Assembly (NCBI RefSeq): GCF_002355595.1
Contig: NZ_AP017422.1
Span: 2,976,001 to 3,040,000 of the forward strand
Length of the DNA stretch: 64,000 nucleotides
Reading direction: 5' to 3'
Origin: Filimonas lacunae
GTDB taxonomy: Bacteria > Bacteroidota > Bacteroidia > Chitinophagales > Chitinophagaceae
A model generated the notes under the pieces. It was not told where the DNA came from and did not search any database. It saw only the letters and a program-made list of their open reading frames with translations. Both the position numbers and the translations under genes were made by a program. Shown here piece by piece: positions 44,039 to 53,337 of this stretch (position 1 is the stretch's first letter; each line of letters starts with the position of its first letter).

Positions 44039-45021
44039 TGCTGGTTAACAATTTAATGGAAGCCTGGACATACAGGTACTGTCATTTGTACTCTAAAAAA
44101 GCTATTCCTGTATCGGCAGATGTATACCAGGAGCCTATAGAAGCAGATGACAGGATTACTTATCAGTTAACTGGTCATAATAAGGGTATCCTGGTTCAGC
44201 AATTAGCAGACTATGATATTACGTCGCCGGTTTTTGATAAAGTTATTCAGCTGTTAGGATCTTTTGAATTCGACAGTATGCAGGCTTCCCGCAACAGGCT
44301 GGCTTTTGTAAACCTGGTAAATGGATTACAATATTTGAATATAAGTGGTTATGAGCAAGCGTTATGCGACCGGTTTTTAGGAAACTGGCTATTTAGTTAT
44401 GCTGGTGGAGATTTTCCTTGTATTGATCACCGGTTTATAAAAGAGAATGGCCATATTTATCTGGAAGCAGAGGAGAAAAAACTGGATATTGTTCAGTTTG
44501 TAAAAAATACAGTGATGCCACATCAGCAAAATGTGGTAAGCTTTTGCGAAAGCCTGCACGATATCAAAGGTGTTTTGCCTTTTGTACTGAATACGCTGGA
44601 AAAGGAACCAGGCGTGATCAGTGAACAACTTTATCATTCTATCCCCTACTATACTTACTGTTCGTGGGACGAAGTTTCTGCGCGTATTTTAAAAAGTGCT
44701 TCTGTATATTGTTCTCCTAAGACAGCGGATACTATATTTAAAAACAGGCGGGCCGCCCCGCTTGATTCCGCTCAAAGGAAAACAAAGCTGGTAAAGGAAC
44801 AACTTATAGATACCCTGGTGGCTATTGCAGCATTCTCTTTTGAAAAAATGGAATCCTTTTTAATGCCTTTGATACAGCAAAAAGAATGGCAAACGCTTGA
44901 TTATTTTTTGAGTACGTTAGTAACTCACCCCACTTTTGTAAGAAAGGACAAAGCGCTTTTAGCTTCACAAAAAAGCTTTTTAGCCCTATTGCCTGATGAA
45001 AAATGGAAGGAATTGCTATAG
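44038..45021 (+). CDS. Candidate immunity protein for the RHS toxin
   Basis: A 327-residue cytoplasmic protein with no signal or membrane segment and mostly helical character. It starts inside the RHS toxin stop codon (TAATG), the expected position of a cognate immunity gene. I recognise no family motif. An adaptor or chaperone role is the alternative. It is followed by a strong terminator, so the toxin and this gene form a closed two-gene unit. Confidence 0.65.
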   Translation: MLVNNLMEAWTYRYCHLYSKKAIPVSADVYQEPIEADDRITYQLTGHNKGILVQQLADYDITSPVFDKVIQLLGSFEFDSMQASRNRLAFVNLVNGLQYLNISGYEQALCDRFLGNWLFSYAGGDFPCIDHRFIKENGHIYLEAEEKKLDIVQFVKNTVMPHQQNVVSFCESLHDIKGVLPFVLNTLEKEPGVISEQLYHSIPYYTYCSWDEVSARILKSASVYCSPKTADTIFKNRRAAPLDSAQRKTKLVKEQLIDTLVAIAAFSFEKMESFLMPLIQQKEWQTLDYFLSTLVTHPTFVRKDKALLASQKSFLALLPDEKWKELL

Positions 45022-45034
45022 CAGCAGGCTTATC

Positions 45035-45070
45035 AACTGGCAGATGTAATCAACATCTGCCAGTTTTTTT
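45035..45070 (+). terminator. Intrinsic terminator of the RHS toxin/immunity unit
   Basis: Perfect 13-bp stem AACTGGCAGATGT / ACATCTGCCAGTT with a 5-nt loop and a seven-T run on the plus strand. Confidence 0.9.
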
Positions 45071-45143
45071 ATCCCGGATTTTGGGCTAATTATACCACTA
45101 CTTCTATTAAAATATCAACAGGAATATTGCAGCTTGTCATAGA

Positions 45144-45161
45144 ATTACGAAATATCGTAAT
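45144..45161. promoter_or_regulatory. Palindromic activator site upstream of the sigma-54-type operon
   Basis: ATTACGA-AATA-TCGTAAT is a perfect 7-bp-arm dyad. Its core TTACGAAATATCG recurs with two variable positions twice upstream of the GAF/AAA activator gene at 53324. It lies about 90 bp upstream of the expected start of transcription of the -24/-12-like promoter, a normal enhancer position. Confidence 0.65.
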
Positions 45162-45215
45162 GGAGGTATAAGGTGGAGTATTTCTATTGTGCACATTATC
45201 AATGCTTTATGTGGA

Positions 45216-45230
45216 TGGCATTGTAATTGG
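45216..45230 (+). promoter_or_regulatory. Possible sigma-54 (-24/-12) promoter
   Basis: TGGCAT-N5-TTGG matches the consensus TGGCAY-N5-TTGC except for the last base, with exact spacing. It lies 28 bp before the ATG of the first operon gene and downstream of the dyad at 45144-45161. Confidence 0.5.
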
Positions 45231-45257
45231 CTTACTGGGGCCAAAATCTATTTAATT

Positions 45258-45890
45258 ATGAAACCATCTTCCAGTTTACTATCCCCTACCAACCATGCGC
45301 TTGTGTTAATTGACTTTGAAGGCCAGATGGGCTTTGCTACCAAAAGCATTGCGTTAAGCGAACTGCGTACCAACACAGCTATTGTTTGCGGGGCTTCTAA
45401 AATCTTTAATGTACCTACTGTTGTTACCACTGTGGCAGAAGAGTCTTTTTCCGGCCCTGTGTTTCCTGAGGTGGAAGAGTTTTATCCGCAGGCTACTTCC
45501 GGTTATATCGACCGTACTACCATGAATACCTGGGAAGATGAAAATGCGTACAAGGCCATTACCGGTATTGGTAAAAAGAAAATTGTGCTGGCTGGCTTAT
45601 GGACTGGCGTTTGTATTGTAGGCCCGGCTTTATCGGCTATTGCAGAAGGATATGAAGTATATGTAATTACCGATGCCTGTGGCGATGTTAGCGTAGAAGC
45701 GCATGAGCGTTCTGTACAGCGTATGATACAGGCAGGTGCACAACCGGTTACTTCTATTCAATACCTGCTGGAACTGCAAAGAGATTGGGCAAGACAGGAA
45801 ACCTATGTACCGGTTACCAACCTGATGAAGAAATATGGTGGTGCTTATGGTATAGGTATTCACTACGCACATAACATGCTGAAGCATTAA
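45258..45890 (+). CDS. Isochorismatase-family cysteine hydrolase (YcaC-like)
   Basis: A 210-residue cytoplasmic protein from the ATG at 45258 (the longer frame from 45189 would include the promoter region). The triad of the family is seen: Asp in HALVLIDFEGQ, Lys in the GIGKKKIVLAGLW region and nucleophile Cys in GLWTGVCIVGPAL, with the non-prolyl cis-peptide region. YcaC-type members hydrolyse amides or nicotinamide-like compounds; the real substrate is not known. It is the first gene of a seven-gene operon. Confidence 0.87.
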   Translation: MKPSSSLLSPTNHALVLIDFEGQMGFATKSIALSELRTNTAIVCGASKIFNVPTVVTTVAEESFSGPVFPEVEEFYPQATSGYIDRTTMNTWEDENAYKAITGIGKKKIVLAGLWTGVCIVGPALSAIAEGYEVYVITDACGDVSVEAHERSVQRMIQAGAQPVTSIQYLLELQRDWARQETYVPVTNLMKKYGGAYGIGIHYAHNMLKH

Positions 45891-45910
45891 TTCACCACAA
45901 ACGCTCTGTT

Positions 45911-47305
45911 TTGCAAAATACCTCCCTTAACAGCATTGGGGTCAGGCGCTGGATGTTATTGCTATGTTGCTTAGGTGGCTTAGTAACAACGCAGGCGCAG
46001 GGCTTTAAACTGATGCGGTTTGAAGAAAACTATTACGGGCTGAAAGACTCGTCGCGCAATTTTTATAACAGGTTTAAATACACGCCGCTGAGTAAAGATG
46101 GCCGTGTGTACCTGAGTGCCGGAGGTTCGGCCCGGGTAGAATATGTGGATTTTAATAACGAAGATTGGGGAGCAAGTGGTATAGGGCACAACGGCTTTTT
46201 GCTGCAGCGGTACGATGTACATGCTGATGTGCATGTTGGGCAACGGCTAAGGCTGTTTGCCCAGCTGCGCAGTGCCTGGGAGGGTGGCCGTAAAAACGGC
46301 CCCCGCCCTATTGATGAAGATCACGGGAATGTTCAGAACCTGTTTGTGGATGTGGTAGCGGTGCAGCATAAGAAACAGACACTTACCGCACGCATTGGCA
46401 GGCAAGAGCTGGACTATGGCAGTGGCCGGTTGATTTCGGTGCGCGAAGGGCCTAATTTACGTTTATACTTTACGGGCGCTAAAGTGATGTATGCTTCGGA
46501 ACGCTTTTTTGCAGATGCCTTTGTAATGGCAGCTGATACGGTGAATACAGGTGCATTTGACAACAAACAATCGAAGCAGGCTAACTTGTGGGGTGTTTAT
46601 TCTAAATTAATCCTACCTCATGCCGGTAATGTAGACTTGTATTACCTGGGCATTCGCCGCGATGCAGCTGTGTTTGAAGAAGGTGCTGGCAAAGAAGTAC
46701 GGCATACCATAGGTGGCCGGCTTTGGAAATATGGCGGTGGCTTTATCTACAATTTCGAAGGGGCTTACCAGTTTGGTAAGTTTGGTGCGGGTAACATCAG
46801 CGCCTGGACTGCTTCGGCAGATATCGGGTATATGTTTGAAGATGTAAAAGGCAAGCCTACCATTAACCTGCGCCACGATTACATTTCGGGCGACAGCAAA
46901 CAAGGCGATGGCAAGCTGCAAACCTTTAACCCCCTTTATCCCAAGGGCGGTTATTTTGGATTTAGTCCGCAAATAGGCCCGGTAAACCTGATAGATATTC
47001 ACCCATATGCTACCATTGCCATTGGCGCTAAAGCGATGTTGCAGGCAGATGCTGTATTTAACTGGCGTTACAGCTTACAGGATGGCGTGTACAGGCCCAG
47101 TGGCGGCTTTAACAAAGCCGGCGCAGGTGCGCCACACCGGTATATAGGCACAGCCTGGCTGGGTAGTGTGGTGTATACGTTTAACAGGTTTGTATCGTGG
47201 AACACGGGTATGCAATATTTCCGTGCCGGCAGCTTTATACAAGACCTGGTGGCTACGCCTAAAAGCGGGGTATTCATCAACTCCCGCTTATCTTTTAAAT
47301 TTTAA
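45911..47305 (+). CDS. Alginate-export-family outer-membrane porin
   Basis: A 464-residue outer-membrane beta-barrel protein, read from a TTG start 20 bp after the upstream stop, with signal segment MLLLCCLGGLVTTQAQG. The Alginate_exp pattern is seen in YLSAGGSARVEYVDFN, LFAQLRSAWEGGRKNGPRP and RIGRQELDYGSGRLISVREGPN. The last residue is Phe, typical of barrels. It should let small or acidic compounds cross the outer membrane; alginate itself need not be the substrate. The operon context suggests import or export of the compound handled by the hydrolases. Confidence 0.85.
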   Translation: MQNTSLNSIGVRRWMLLLCCLGGLVTTQAQGFKLMRFEENYYGLKDSSRNFYNRFKYTPLSKDGRVYLSAGGSARVEYVDFNNEDWGASGIGHNGFLLQRYDVHADVHVGQRLRLFAQLRSAWEGGRKNGPRPIDEDHGNVQNLFVDVVAVQHKKQTLTARIGRQELDYGSGRLISVREGPNLRLYFTGAKVMYASERFFADAFVMAADTVNTGAFDNKQSKQANLWGVYSKLILPHAGNVDLYYLGIRRDAAVFEEGAGKEVRHTIGGRLWKYGGGFIYNFEGAYQFGKFGAGNISAWTASADIGYMFEDVKGKPTINLRHDYISGDSKQGDGKLQTFNPLYPKGGYFGFSPQIGPVNLIDIHPYATIAIGAKAMLQADAVFNWRYSLQDGVYRPSGGFNKAGAGAPHRYIGTAWLGSVVYTFNRFVSWNTGMQYFRAGSFIQDLVATPKSGVFINSRLSFKF

Positions 47306-47331
47306 TTCGTACAACATTTAATCTATTTACA

Positions 47332-48069
47332 ATGAAGAAAAATATAATGAATCATTTGCTGTTAGCGGGCTTTTTAGCCATAGCAGCAAGTAACGTACAG
47401 GCGCAGGCAGTAAAGGCTGATTCTGCCGTTAAAACCACTGCTATTGGCACCACTAAGGTTTGGGGTACTGTAGATGGTATGGCTATAGCCGGTTTGGTAC
47501 AAGGCCCTTCAGCCGCCGAAGCGCCTTTGCAGGTAGCATGTGTGTTTGAATATACCGAGGGAGATATATTCAACGCACCGCCTGCATTGCCTGCTCCACT
47601 AAATGGTATGGTGCACCTGGATCATGCACTGCAAGGGCAGATTACGGAAATTCGTAAAAGCGGCAAATTTGCGGGTCATGCTTTTGAAACCCTGCTGATT
47701 ACACCGCCTGCCGGTGCTTTAAAAGCCCAGCGCCTGTTGCTGATTGGTTTAGGTAACCGCAATGCTTTCAACGCCGATTTAATGACCTCTGTAGGCGCTG
47801 TAGCTTTACGGGAAGCCTTGAACCTGGGTGTAACCAGTTTTTCTTTTGCCAGCGATATTAAAGATGCCGGTATTGACTCTCCTACTGCACTGGTAGCCGG
47901 TAATGTAACCAAAGGCATTATCCAGGCATATCGCACACAGCAGTACCTGAAAAGTAAAAATCTGGCTACTTACAAGCCTGTTACCAAAGTAATACTGCTG
48001 GCAGGCCCTGCTTTCTTTACTACTGCCGGTGAAGGCATTAAAGAAGCTATTGCTTCTTTCAATAACTAA
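47332..48069 (+). CDS. Secreted protein similar to the M17 peptidase N-terminal domain
   Basis: A 245-residue exported protein with signal peptide MNHLLLAGFLAIAASNVQAQ (after an MKKNI start). The body resembles the N-terminal macro-like domain of leucyl aminopeptidases: LLLIGLGNRNAFNADLMTSV and GAVALREALNLGVTSFSFAS. The catalytic M17 C-terminal domain is absent, so it is not expected to be a peptidase; ligand binding is an option. It lies between porin and amidohydrolase genes. Confidence 0.68.
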   Translation: MKKNIMNHLLLAGFLAIAASNVQAQAVKADSAVKTTAIGTTKVWGTVDGMAIAGLVQGPSAAEAPLQVACVFEYTEGDIFNAPPALPAPLNGMVHLDHALQGQITEIRKSGKFAGHAFETLLITPPAGALKAQRLLLIGLGNRNAFNADLMTSVGAVALREALNLGVTSFSFASDIKDAGIDSPTALVAGNVTKGIIQAYRTQQYLKSKNLATYKPVTKVILLAGPAFFTTAGEGIKEAIASFNN

Positions 48070-48081
48070 ACAGCTATTCTT

Positions 48082-49986
48082 ATGCAAACAGCAGATTTAA
48101 TATTATACAACGGGCTTATACATACGGTTAACAGCGAAGCGCCTGCTGCTACAGCAGTGGCGGTGAAAGACGGTAAGTTTGTAGCCGTAGGCAATGATGC
48201 TGCCGTTTTAAGCGCCTGGCAGGCGGATGGCAGCAAGTTGATTGACCTGAAGAAGAAACGGGTAATACCCGGGTTAAACGATTCGCATATACACCTGATA
48301 CGCGGCGGGTTAAATTACAACCTGGAATTGCGTTGGGATGGCGTGCCGTCGTTAGCCGATGCCCTGCGTATGTTGCAGGAACAGGTGGCCCGCACTCCCT
48401 CGCCACAATGGGTGCGTGTGGTAGGTGGCTGGAATGAATTTCAGTTTGCTGAAAAGCGTATGCCTACGCTGGAAGAGATCAATAAAATAGCGCCTGACAC
48501 TCCGGTGTTTATTATGCACCTGTATGACAGGGCCTTTTTAAATGCGGCGGCTTTGCGCGCAGTAGGTTTTACCAAAGACACCCCTGCCCCTCCCGGCGGA
48601 CAAATTCAGAAAGGCCCTAATGGCGAGCCTACCGGTTTAATACTGGCTACGCCTAATGCCATGATACTGTATAGTACATTGGCAAAAGGCCCTAAGCTGA
48701 GCTACGAACACCAGGTGAATTCTACCCGTCATTTTATGACCGAGTTAAACCGTTTTGGTATTACCAGTGTGATTGATGCGGGTGGCGGTTTTCAGAATTT
48801 TCCGGACGATTATGAAGTGATCAACGAACTGCATCAAAAGGAGCAGCTGACCGTTCGTATTGCCTACAACCTGTTTACACAAAGGCCGAAGCACGAACTG
48901 GAAGATTTTGATAACTGGACTAAAACCGTAAAGGTGTACCAGGGAGATGATATGTACCGCCATAACGGTGCGGGCGAAATGCTTGTGTTTTCTGCTGCTG
49001 ATTTTGAAGACTTCCTGCAACCCCGTCCGGATCTTCCGGAAGTGATGGAAGAAGAGCTGGAACGGGTGGTAAGGTTGCTGGTAGAAAACCGCTGGCCTTT
49101 CCGTTTACATGCTACTTATAACGAAAGCATTACACGCTTCTTAAACGTGTTTGAGAAAGTGAACAGGGATATGCCTTTTAATGGCCTGCCCTGGATATTT
49201 GACCACGCAGAAACCATTGATGAGAAGAATATAGAGCGGGTGAAAGCGTTGGGTGGCGGCATAGCTATACAAAGTCGTATGGCGTTTCAAGGGGAATATT
49301 TTGCTGACCGTTATGGAAGCACTGCCGCTGCTCATACCCCGCCAGTGAAGCGTATGCTGCAAACAGGCGTTCCTGTAGGCGTAGGCACCGATGCCACGCG
49401 CGTAAGCAGTTACAACCCCTGGATAGCTTTGTATTGGTTAAGTACTGGTAAAACGGTGGGTGGCCTGCAGTTGTATGGCGATCATAACCGTATTTCCCGC
49501 GATACTGCACTGGAGCTGTATACCAAAGGCAGTGCCTGGTTCTCGAACGAGCAGCCTAAAAAAGGCAGCATTAAGGTAGGTATGCTGGCAGATGTGGCGG
49601 TGCTGAGCAGCGACTTCTTTGCTATGGAAGAAGAACTGATCAAGGGAATTGAATCGGTTCTGACCATTGTAGGCGGTAAGATTGTATATGCTAAAGACGA
49701 CTTTGGTTCTTATGCGCCTCCTGTTATTCCTATTTTGCCGGACTGGAGTCCTACACATATTTACAATGGGTATTATCCTGCTATTGTAAACGGCCGTCTT
49801 ACCTCACAAAAAGCAGATGCTCCTGTCGCCAGCGGTGCTGCTGATGTAAGTGCGCATGTGCATTGCTGTGCGGGTAGTTGCGATGTACATGGACATGACC
49901 ATGACGTAGCGCGTAAAAGTAATGTTCCGGTAAGCAATTACACCGCTTTCTGGGGCGCATTAGGTTGTTCTTGTTTTGCATTCTAA
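48082..49986 (+). CDS. YtcJ-type amidohydrolase with a His/Cys-rich tail
   Basis: A 634-residue metal-dependent hydrolase. HxH is DSHIHL (His69, His71); later ligands are likely HATYNE, FDHAETID and GVGTDATRVSSY. The long insert and C-terminal sandwich match the Amidohydro_3/YtcJ (ExoP) group acting on amides. Unusually, the last 45 residues carry HVHCCAGSCDVHGHDHD and end GCSCFAF, a probable extra metal-binding tail not needed for the fold. No signal peptide is visible. It is the fourth operon gene. Confidence 0.87.
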   Translation: MQTADLILYNGLIHTVNSEAPAATAVAVKDGKFVAVGNDAAVLSAWQADGSKLIDLKKKRVIPGLNDSHIHLIRGGLNYNLELRWDGVPSLADALRMLQEQVARTPSPQWVRVVGGWNEFQFAEKRMPTLEEINKIAPDTPVFIMHLYDRAFLNAAALRAVGFTKDTPAPPGGQIQKGPNGEPTGLILATPNAMILYSTLAKGPKLSYEHQVNSTRHFMTELNRFGITSVIDAGGGFQNFPDDYEVINELHQKEQLTVRIAYNLFTQRPKHELEDFDNWTKTVKVYQGDDMYRHNGAGEMLVFSAADFEDFLQPRPDLPEVMEEELERVVRLLVENRWPFRLHATYNESITRFLNVFEKVNRDMPFNGLPWIFDHAETIDEKNIERVKALGGGIAIQSRMAFQGEYFADRYGSTAAAHTPPVKRMLQTGVPVGVGTDATRVSSYNPWIALYWLSTGKTVGGLQLYGDHNRISRDTALELYTKGSAWFSNEQPKKGSIKVGMLADVAVLSSDFFAMEEELIKGIESVLTIVGGKIVYAKDDFGSYAPPVIPILPDWSPTHIYNGYYPAIVNGRLTSQKADAPVASGAADVSAHVHCCAGSCDVHGHDHDVARKSNVPVSNYTAFWGALGCSCFAF

Positions 49987-49995
49987 ACCATTCGT

Positions 49996-50427
49996 ATGAT
50001 AGAGATTATTAAAAGTGTATTGTGGAGCGATTTGGGTAGCAGCATGAATAACTATGCCATGCTGGTTTTTCGTGTATTGCTGGCGCTGGAACTATTCCGC
50101 GTGCATGGTATGAAAAAGTTCAGGGTAGAAAACGGGCAGCGCGAGCATGTGCCCAATCCCCTGCATTTACCGGATAAGCTGAATGGTTTGGTGGCTACTT
50201 TTTCTGATACGGTAGTGCCATTCCTGATAATGCTGGGCGTGGCTACCCGATTGGTGATATTGCCTACTATAGGCGTTACGGCCATCGGTTATTTTGTGGT
50301 GCACCGCAAAGATAATATTGAAGTAAGGGACGTGCCTTATATGTACACCTTGTCGTTATTACTGGTGCTGGCACTGGGGCCGGGTATATATTCAATAGAT
50401 AACTATTTGTTCAATCATTTATTTTAA
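49996..50427 (+). CDS. DoxX-like membrane protein
   Basis: A 143-residue integral membrane protein with about four hydrophobic spans (AMLVFRVLLALELFRVHG, FSDTVVPFLIMLGVATRLVI, LPTIGVTAIGYFVV, YTLSLLLVLALGPG). It matches the DoxX/SURF4-like group, whose members include thiosulfate:quinone oxidoreductase subunits and redox-stress membrane proteins. It lies 9 bp after the amidohydrolase gene. The role is inferred to be redox or quinone linked. Confidence 0.78.
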   Translation: MIEIIKSVLWSDLGSSMNNYAMLVFRVLLALELFRVHGMKKFRVENGQREHVPNPLHLPDKLNGLVATFSDTVVPFLIMLGVATRLVILPTIGVTAIGYFVVHRKDNIEVRDVPYMYTLSLLLVLALGPGIYSIDNYLFNHLF

Positions 50428-50439
50428 AACGTAATTAAC

Positions 50440-50913
50440 ATGGAAGCAGCAATAGGTATTAGCAAAGAGAACCTGGCAGCGGTAGCGCATTCTTTAAGCA
50501 AGGTACTGGCCGATGAGTTTATATTATATACGAAAACCCGTAAAGCGCACTGGTGTGTAACCGGGCCTGATTTTCACAGCAAGCATGTGTTTTTTGAGGG
50601 CTTGTATAACCAGCTGGAAGAGGTGATTGATACCGTGGCGGAGCGTATTCGCACACTGGGGCACTTCCCTCCTGCTACATTAAAGGAATACCTGGCTTTA
50701 ACCCATTTGACCGAGCAAACACGCGAAAAGAATGATGGCCTGGGCTTTATTAAGGAATTGCTGGCCGATCATGAAAGTATTCTGATTCACCTGCGTGAAA
50801 ATATCAATGGCTACGCCAATAAACTGAAAGATGCAGGTACCAGCGATTACATTACCGGGCTGATGGAGTTTCATGAAAAAACTGCCTGGATGTTAAGAGC
50901 GCACCTGGAGTAA
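50440..50913 (+). CDS. Dps-family ferritin-like protein
   Basis: A 157-residue four-helix protein. The intersubunit ferroxidase residues are seen in KAHWCVTGPDFHSKHVFFE and YNQLEEVIDTVAERIRTLGHFP, typical of Dps (His and Asp/Glu positions present). It stores iron as ferric oxide using H2O2 and protects DNA; the Lys-rich DNA-binding tail of E. coli Dps is not obvious. Its presence in the operon points to oxidative or metal stress as the inducing condition. Confidence 0.9.
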   Translation: MEAAIGISKENLAAVAHSLSKVLADEFILYTKTRKAHWCVTGPDFHSKHVFFEGLYNQLEEVIDTVAERIRTLGHFPPATLKEYLALTHLTEQTREKNDGLGFIKELLADHESILIHLRENINGYANKLKDAGTSDYITGLMEFHEKTAWMLRAHLE

Positions 50914-50935
50914 TTTATACTAAAACAAAGCGAAC

Positions 50936-51616
50936 ATGTTACAAAAACGAGGGATTAATGCAGTTACGTTTTTATTGTCGTGCATAGCCGGTTATTGTGA
51001 TACCGTCACCTTTGTAAAGGGCGACTCTATCTTTTCGGCGCATGTTACAGGTAACTTTATCACGTTTGCTGCGCAGGCCATTAAAGGCGGTAGTCCGGCG
51101 TCGTGGATAAAACTGATCACCTTTCCGGTGTTTGTGGCGGCGGTGATTGTGGGCGGCTGGCTGATTGATAAAACGCAAAAAAAGTATCACCTGTTGTTAC
51201 TGCAAAGTGTTTTGCTGATGCTGTCTGGTGCGGCTGCCATTTTTTTACCTGCTATTACCGGACCGGATGATAAATGGTGCATTTACACGATAGTAATGAC
51301 AGTTGTATTTGCTATGGGGTTACAGAATGCTTTTGGAAAGCTGTTTGCGAAAGAAACACATGGCCCTACTACCATGATGACGGGAAATGTTACCCAGGCT
51401 TCGTTGGATTTAGGACACTTGTTACGCAATGGTTTTAGAGCGGATGTGCTGTCGCTGCAAAGCTTGCAAAAGCAAAGCTATACTATCGGTGGCTTTTTAT
51501 GCGGTTGTTTGTTCGGTGCCTTGCTAGCAGGGTATTTTGGACTGGGCGCATTGCTGTTGCCGGGTGTGGCCATGCTGATATGTTATTTAACCACAGATGC
51601 AAGTCCTGCTGGTTAA
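50936..51616 (+). CDS. DUF1275 (YoaK-type) membrane protein
   Basis: A 226-residue protein with about six membrane spans and the family features CIAGYCDTVTFV, HVTGNFITFAAQ and GPTTMMTGNVTQASLDL. YoaK proteins have no established transport substrate. It is the last gene of the operon and is followed directly by a strong terminator. Confidence 0.87.
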   Translation: MLQKRGINAVTFLLSCIAGYCDTVTFVKGDSIFSAHVTGNFITFAAQAIKGGSPASWIKLITFPVFVAAVIVGGWLIDKTQKKYHLLLLQSVLLMLSGAAAIFLPAITGPDDKWCIYTIVMTVVFAMGLQNAFGKLFAKETHGPTTMMTGNVTQASLDLGHLLRNGFRADVLSLQSLQKQSYTIGGFLCGCLFGALLAGYFGLGALLLPGVAMLICYLTTDASPAG

Positions 51617-51622
51617 AATATC

Positions 51623-51664
51623 CATCCCCGCCTATACAACAGGTATAGTGCGGGGATGTTTTTT
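51623..51664 (+). terminator. Intrinsic terminator of the seven-gene operon
   Basis: The hairpin CATCCCCGC-CTATAC / GTATAG-T-GCGGGGATG with a 5-nt loop and one bulge is followed by six T. It overlaps the end of the convergent activator gene. Confidence 0.85.
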
Positions 51665-53324
51665 ATTCTTCTTCCTGTACAAAATGCTCTTTCTTAATAC
51701 CCAGGCGTTGCATTTTGGAGGTGAGTGTAGTAGAGGGCATATTTAATTTCACGGCGGCGCCATTCGGGCCGGATATGCGCCCCTTGCAATGCTTAATTAC
51801 TTTTAAAATATATTCCCGCTCCATTTCGTCCAGTGGTTTTACCACAAATTCCTCTTCGTGATAAGTGCCGGCTTTTTTGGCGCCTGCCGGTAAAAGCACT
51901 TCTTTAATAGAGCTGGTATTGGTAAGCAATACTGTGCGCTCAATCAGGTGTTCCAGCTCCCGTATATTACCAGGCCAGTCGTAGCCCATCAGCATTTCCA
52001 TGGCCTTGTGCGAAATGTTATTGATTTTTTTACCGGCGTTTTGCGCATATCTTTCAATGAAATGGGATACCAGCGCAGGAATGTCTTCCTTGCGTTTGCG
52101 TAAGGGTGGCAGAGTAATAGGCACCACATTCAACCGGTAATACAAATCGCTTCTAAACCTGCCGGCCTGTACCTCTTTTTCCAGGTTGCGGTTGGTGGCC
52201 ACAATAATGCGCACATTTACTTTAATAGTGCCCTTGCCGCCAATACGTTCTATTTCTTTCTCCTGCAATACCCGCAATAGTTTAGCCTGTAGTTCCAGCG
52301 GTAACTCTCCTATTTCATCCAGGAATAAGGAGCTGTTATTGGCCAGCTCAAACTTGCCAACACGCTTTTCCAGTGCGCCGGTAAAGCTGCCCTTTTCGTG
52401 CCCGAACAATTCACTCTCTATCAGGTTGGCTGGCAGGGCGGCACAGTTTACTTTTATCATCAGCTTATTGCGTCGTGCCGAAGCATGGTGTATGGCGCGT
52501 GCAATCAACTCTTTACCAGTGCCGGTTTCGCCTAAAATCAATATAGTAGAATCGGCCATAGCCACCTGCGACAGCAGGCGGCATACTTTCTGCATTTCGG
52601 CAGAAGAGCCTATCATTTCCGAAAACCGGCTGCTCAACTTTTGCTCCTCCTGCAGGTACAGGTTTTCCTGTTCCAGTTGTTGTTTGTATTTATTGATAGC
52701 TTCCAGTTGCTGCTGTATGGTTTCCAGGGCGCGGATATTACAAATGCCGGTGCCCAGCTGATCGGCAATGCCCAGAAGCAGGTTAAATTTATCTACAGTA
52801 AAAGATCCGTGTTCCTGCGCATATAAATACAGCACGCCCCTGGCTTCTTTGCCGTTGCATATTTTTACCACCATCATTTCCCGGATATCGGAGTTGTACC
52901 AGTTGATGATGTAAGGCGGTATGTTTTTGACTTTCATCAGCATTTCCAGATCAAAGATCACCGGTTCGTTACTGGCTAGTGCCACGTTGAAGATGCCATC
53001 TTCTATAGGATGTCCGGCATGTACTATCGGACTGTCTTTAGCGCGGGTGCGTATGCTTTTTTCCTGGCTGTGTAAATAAGGGGTATGGGTTACGCCATCT
53101 TCGTTAATAAGGCATAAGGTATAATATTGGGCACCAAGCAAATTCAATAATTGCACGGTGATAATATCCCATAAATCACTTCTTTCCCGGGCATTGGCTA
53201 TTTTACTGCCAACATGCAATAATATAGATTGTTCCTTCTCTCTCTGCTGCAACTGCTCTAACAACAATAGCCTGGAATGACGCAAAGCTGCATCAGGATT
53301 CCTGGCGGTAAGCCCTTTTTCCAT
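51663..53324 (-). CDS. Sigma-54-dependent activator with GAF, AAA+ and Fis domains
   Basis: A 553-residue enhancer-binding protein. The GAF sensory domain covers about 35-190. The AAA+ domain has Walker A GETGTGKE (265-272), the sigma-54 contact loop GSFTGA (312-317), Walker B LFLDEI (333-338) and arginine-finger segment [14 protein letters not shown] Fis-type helix-turn-helix (about 500-550, with [20 protein letters not shown]) ends the protein. The GAF domain probably binds a small molecule or gas, as in NorR/FhlA. Palindromes matching the upstream operon site lie in its own promoter, so it is likely autoregulated. Confidence 0.93.
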   Translation of the reverse strand: MEKGLTARNPDAALRHSRLLLLEQLQQREKEQSILLHVGSKIANARERSDLWDIITVQLLNLLGAQYYTLCLINEDGVTHTPYLHSQEKSIRTRAKDSPIVHAGHPIEDGIFNVALASNEPVIFDLEMLMKVKNIPPYIINWYNSDIREMMVVKICNGKEARGVLYLYAQEHGSFTVDKFNLLLGIADQLGTGICNIRALETIQQQLEAINKYKQQLEQENLYLQEEQKLSSRFSEMIGSSAEMQKVCRLLSQVAMADSTILILGETGTGKELIARAIHHASARRNKLMIKVNCAALPANLIESELFGHEKGSFTGALEKRVGKFELANNSSLFLDEIGELPLELQAKLLRVLQEKEIERIGGKGTIKVNVRIIVATNRNLEKEVQAGRFRSDLYYRLNVVPITLPPLRKRKEDIPALVSHFIERYAQNAGKKINNISHKAMEMLMGYDWPGNIRELEHLIERTVLLTNTSSIKEVLLPAGAKKAGTYHEEEFVVKPLDEMEREYILKVIKHCKGRISGPNGAAVKLNMPSTTLTSKMQRLGIKKEHFVQEEE

Positions 53325-53337
53325 AAAATTGTGATTT

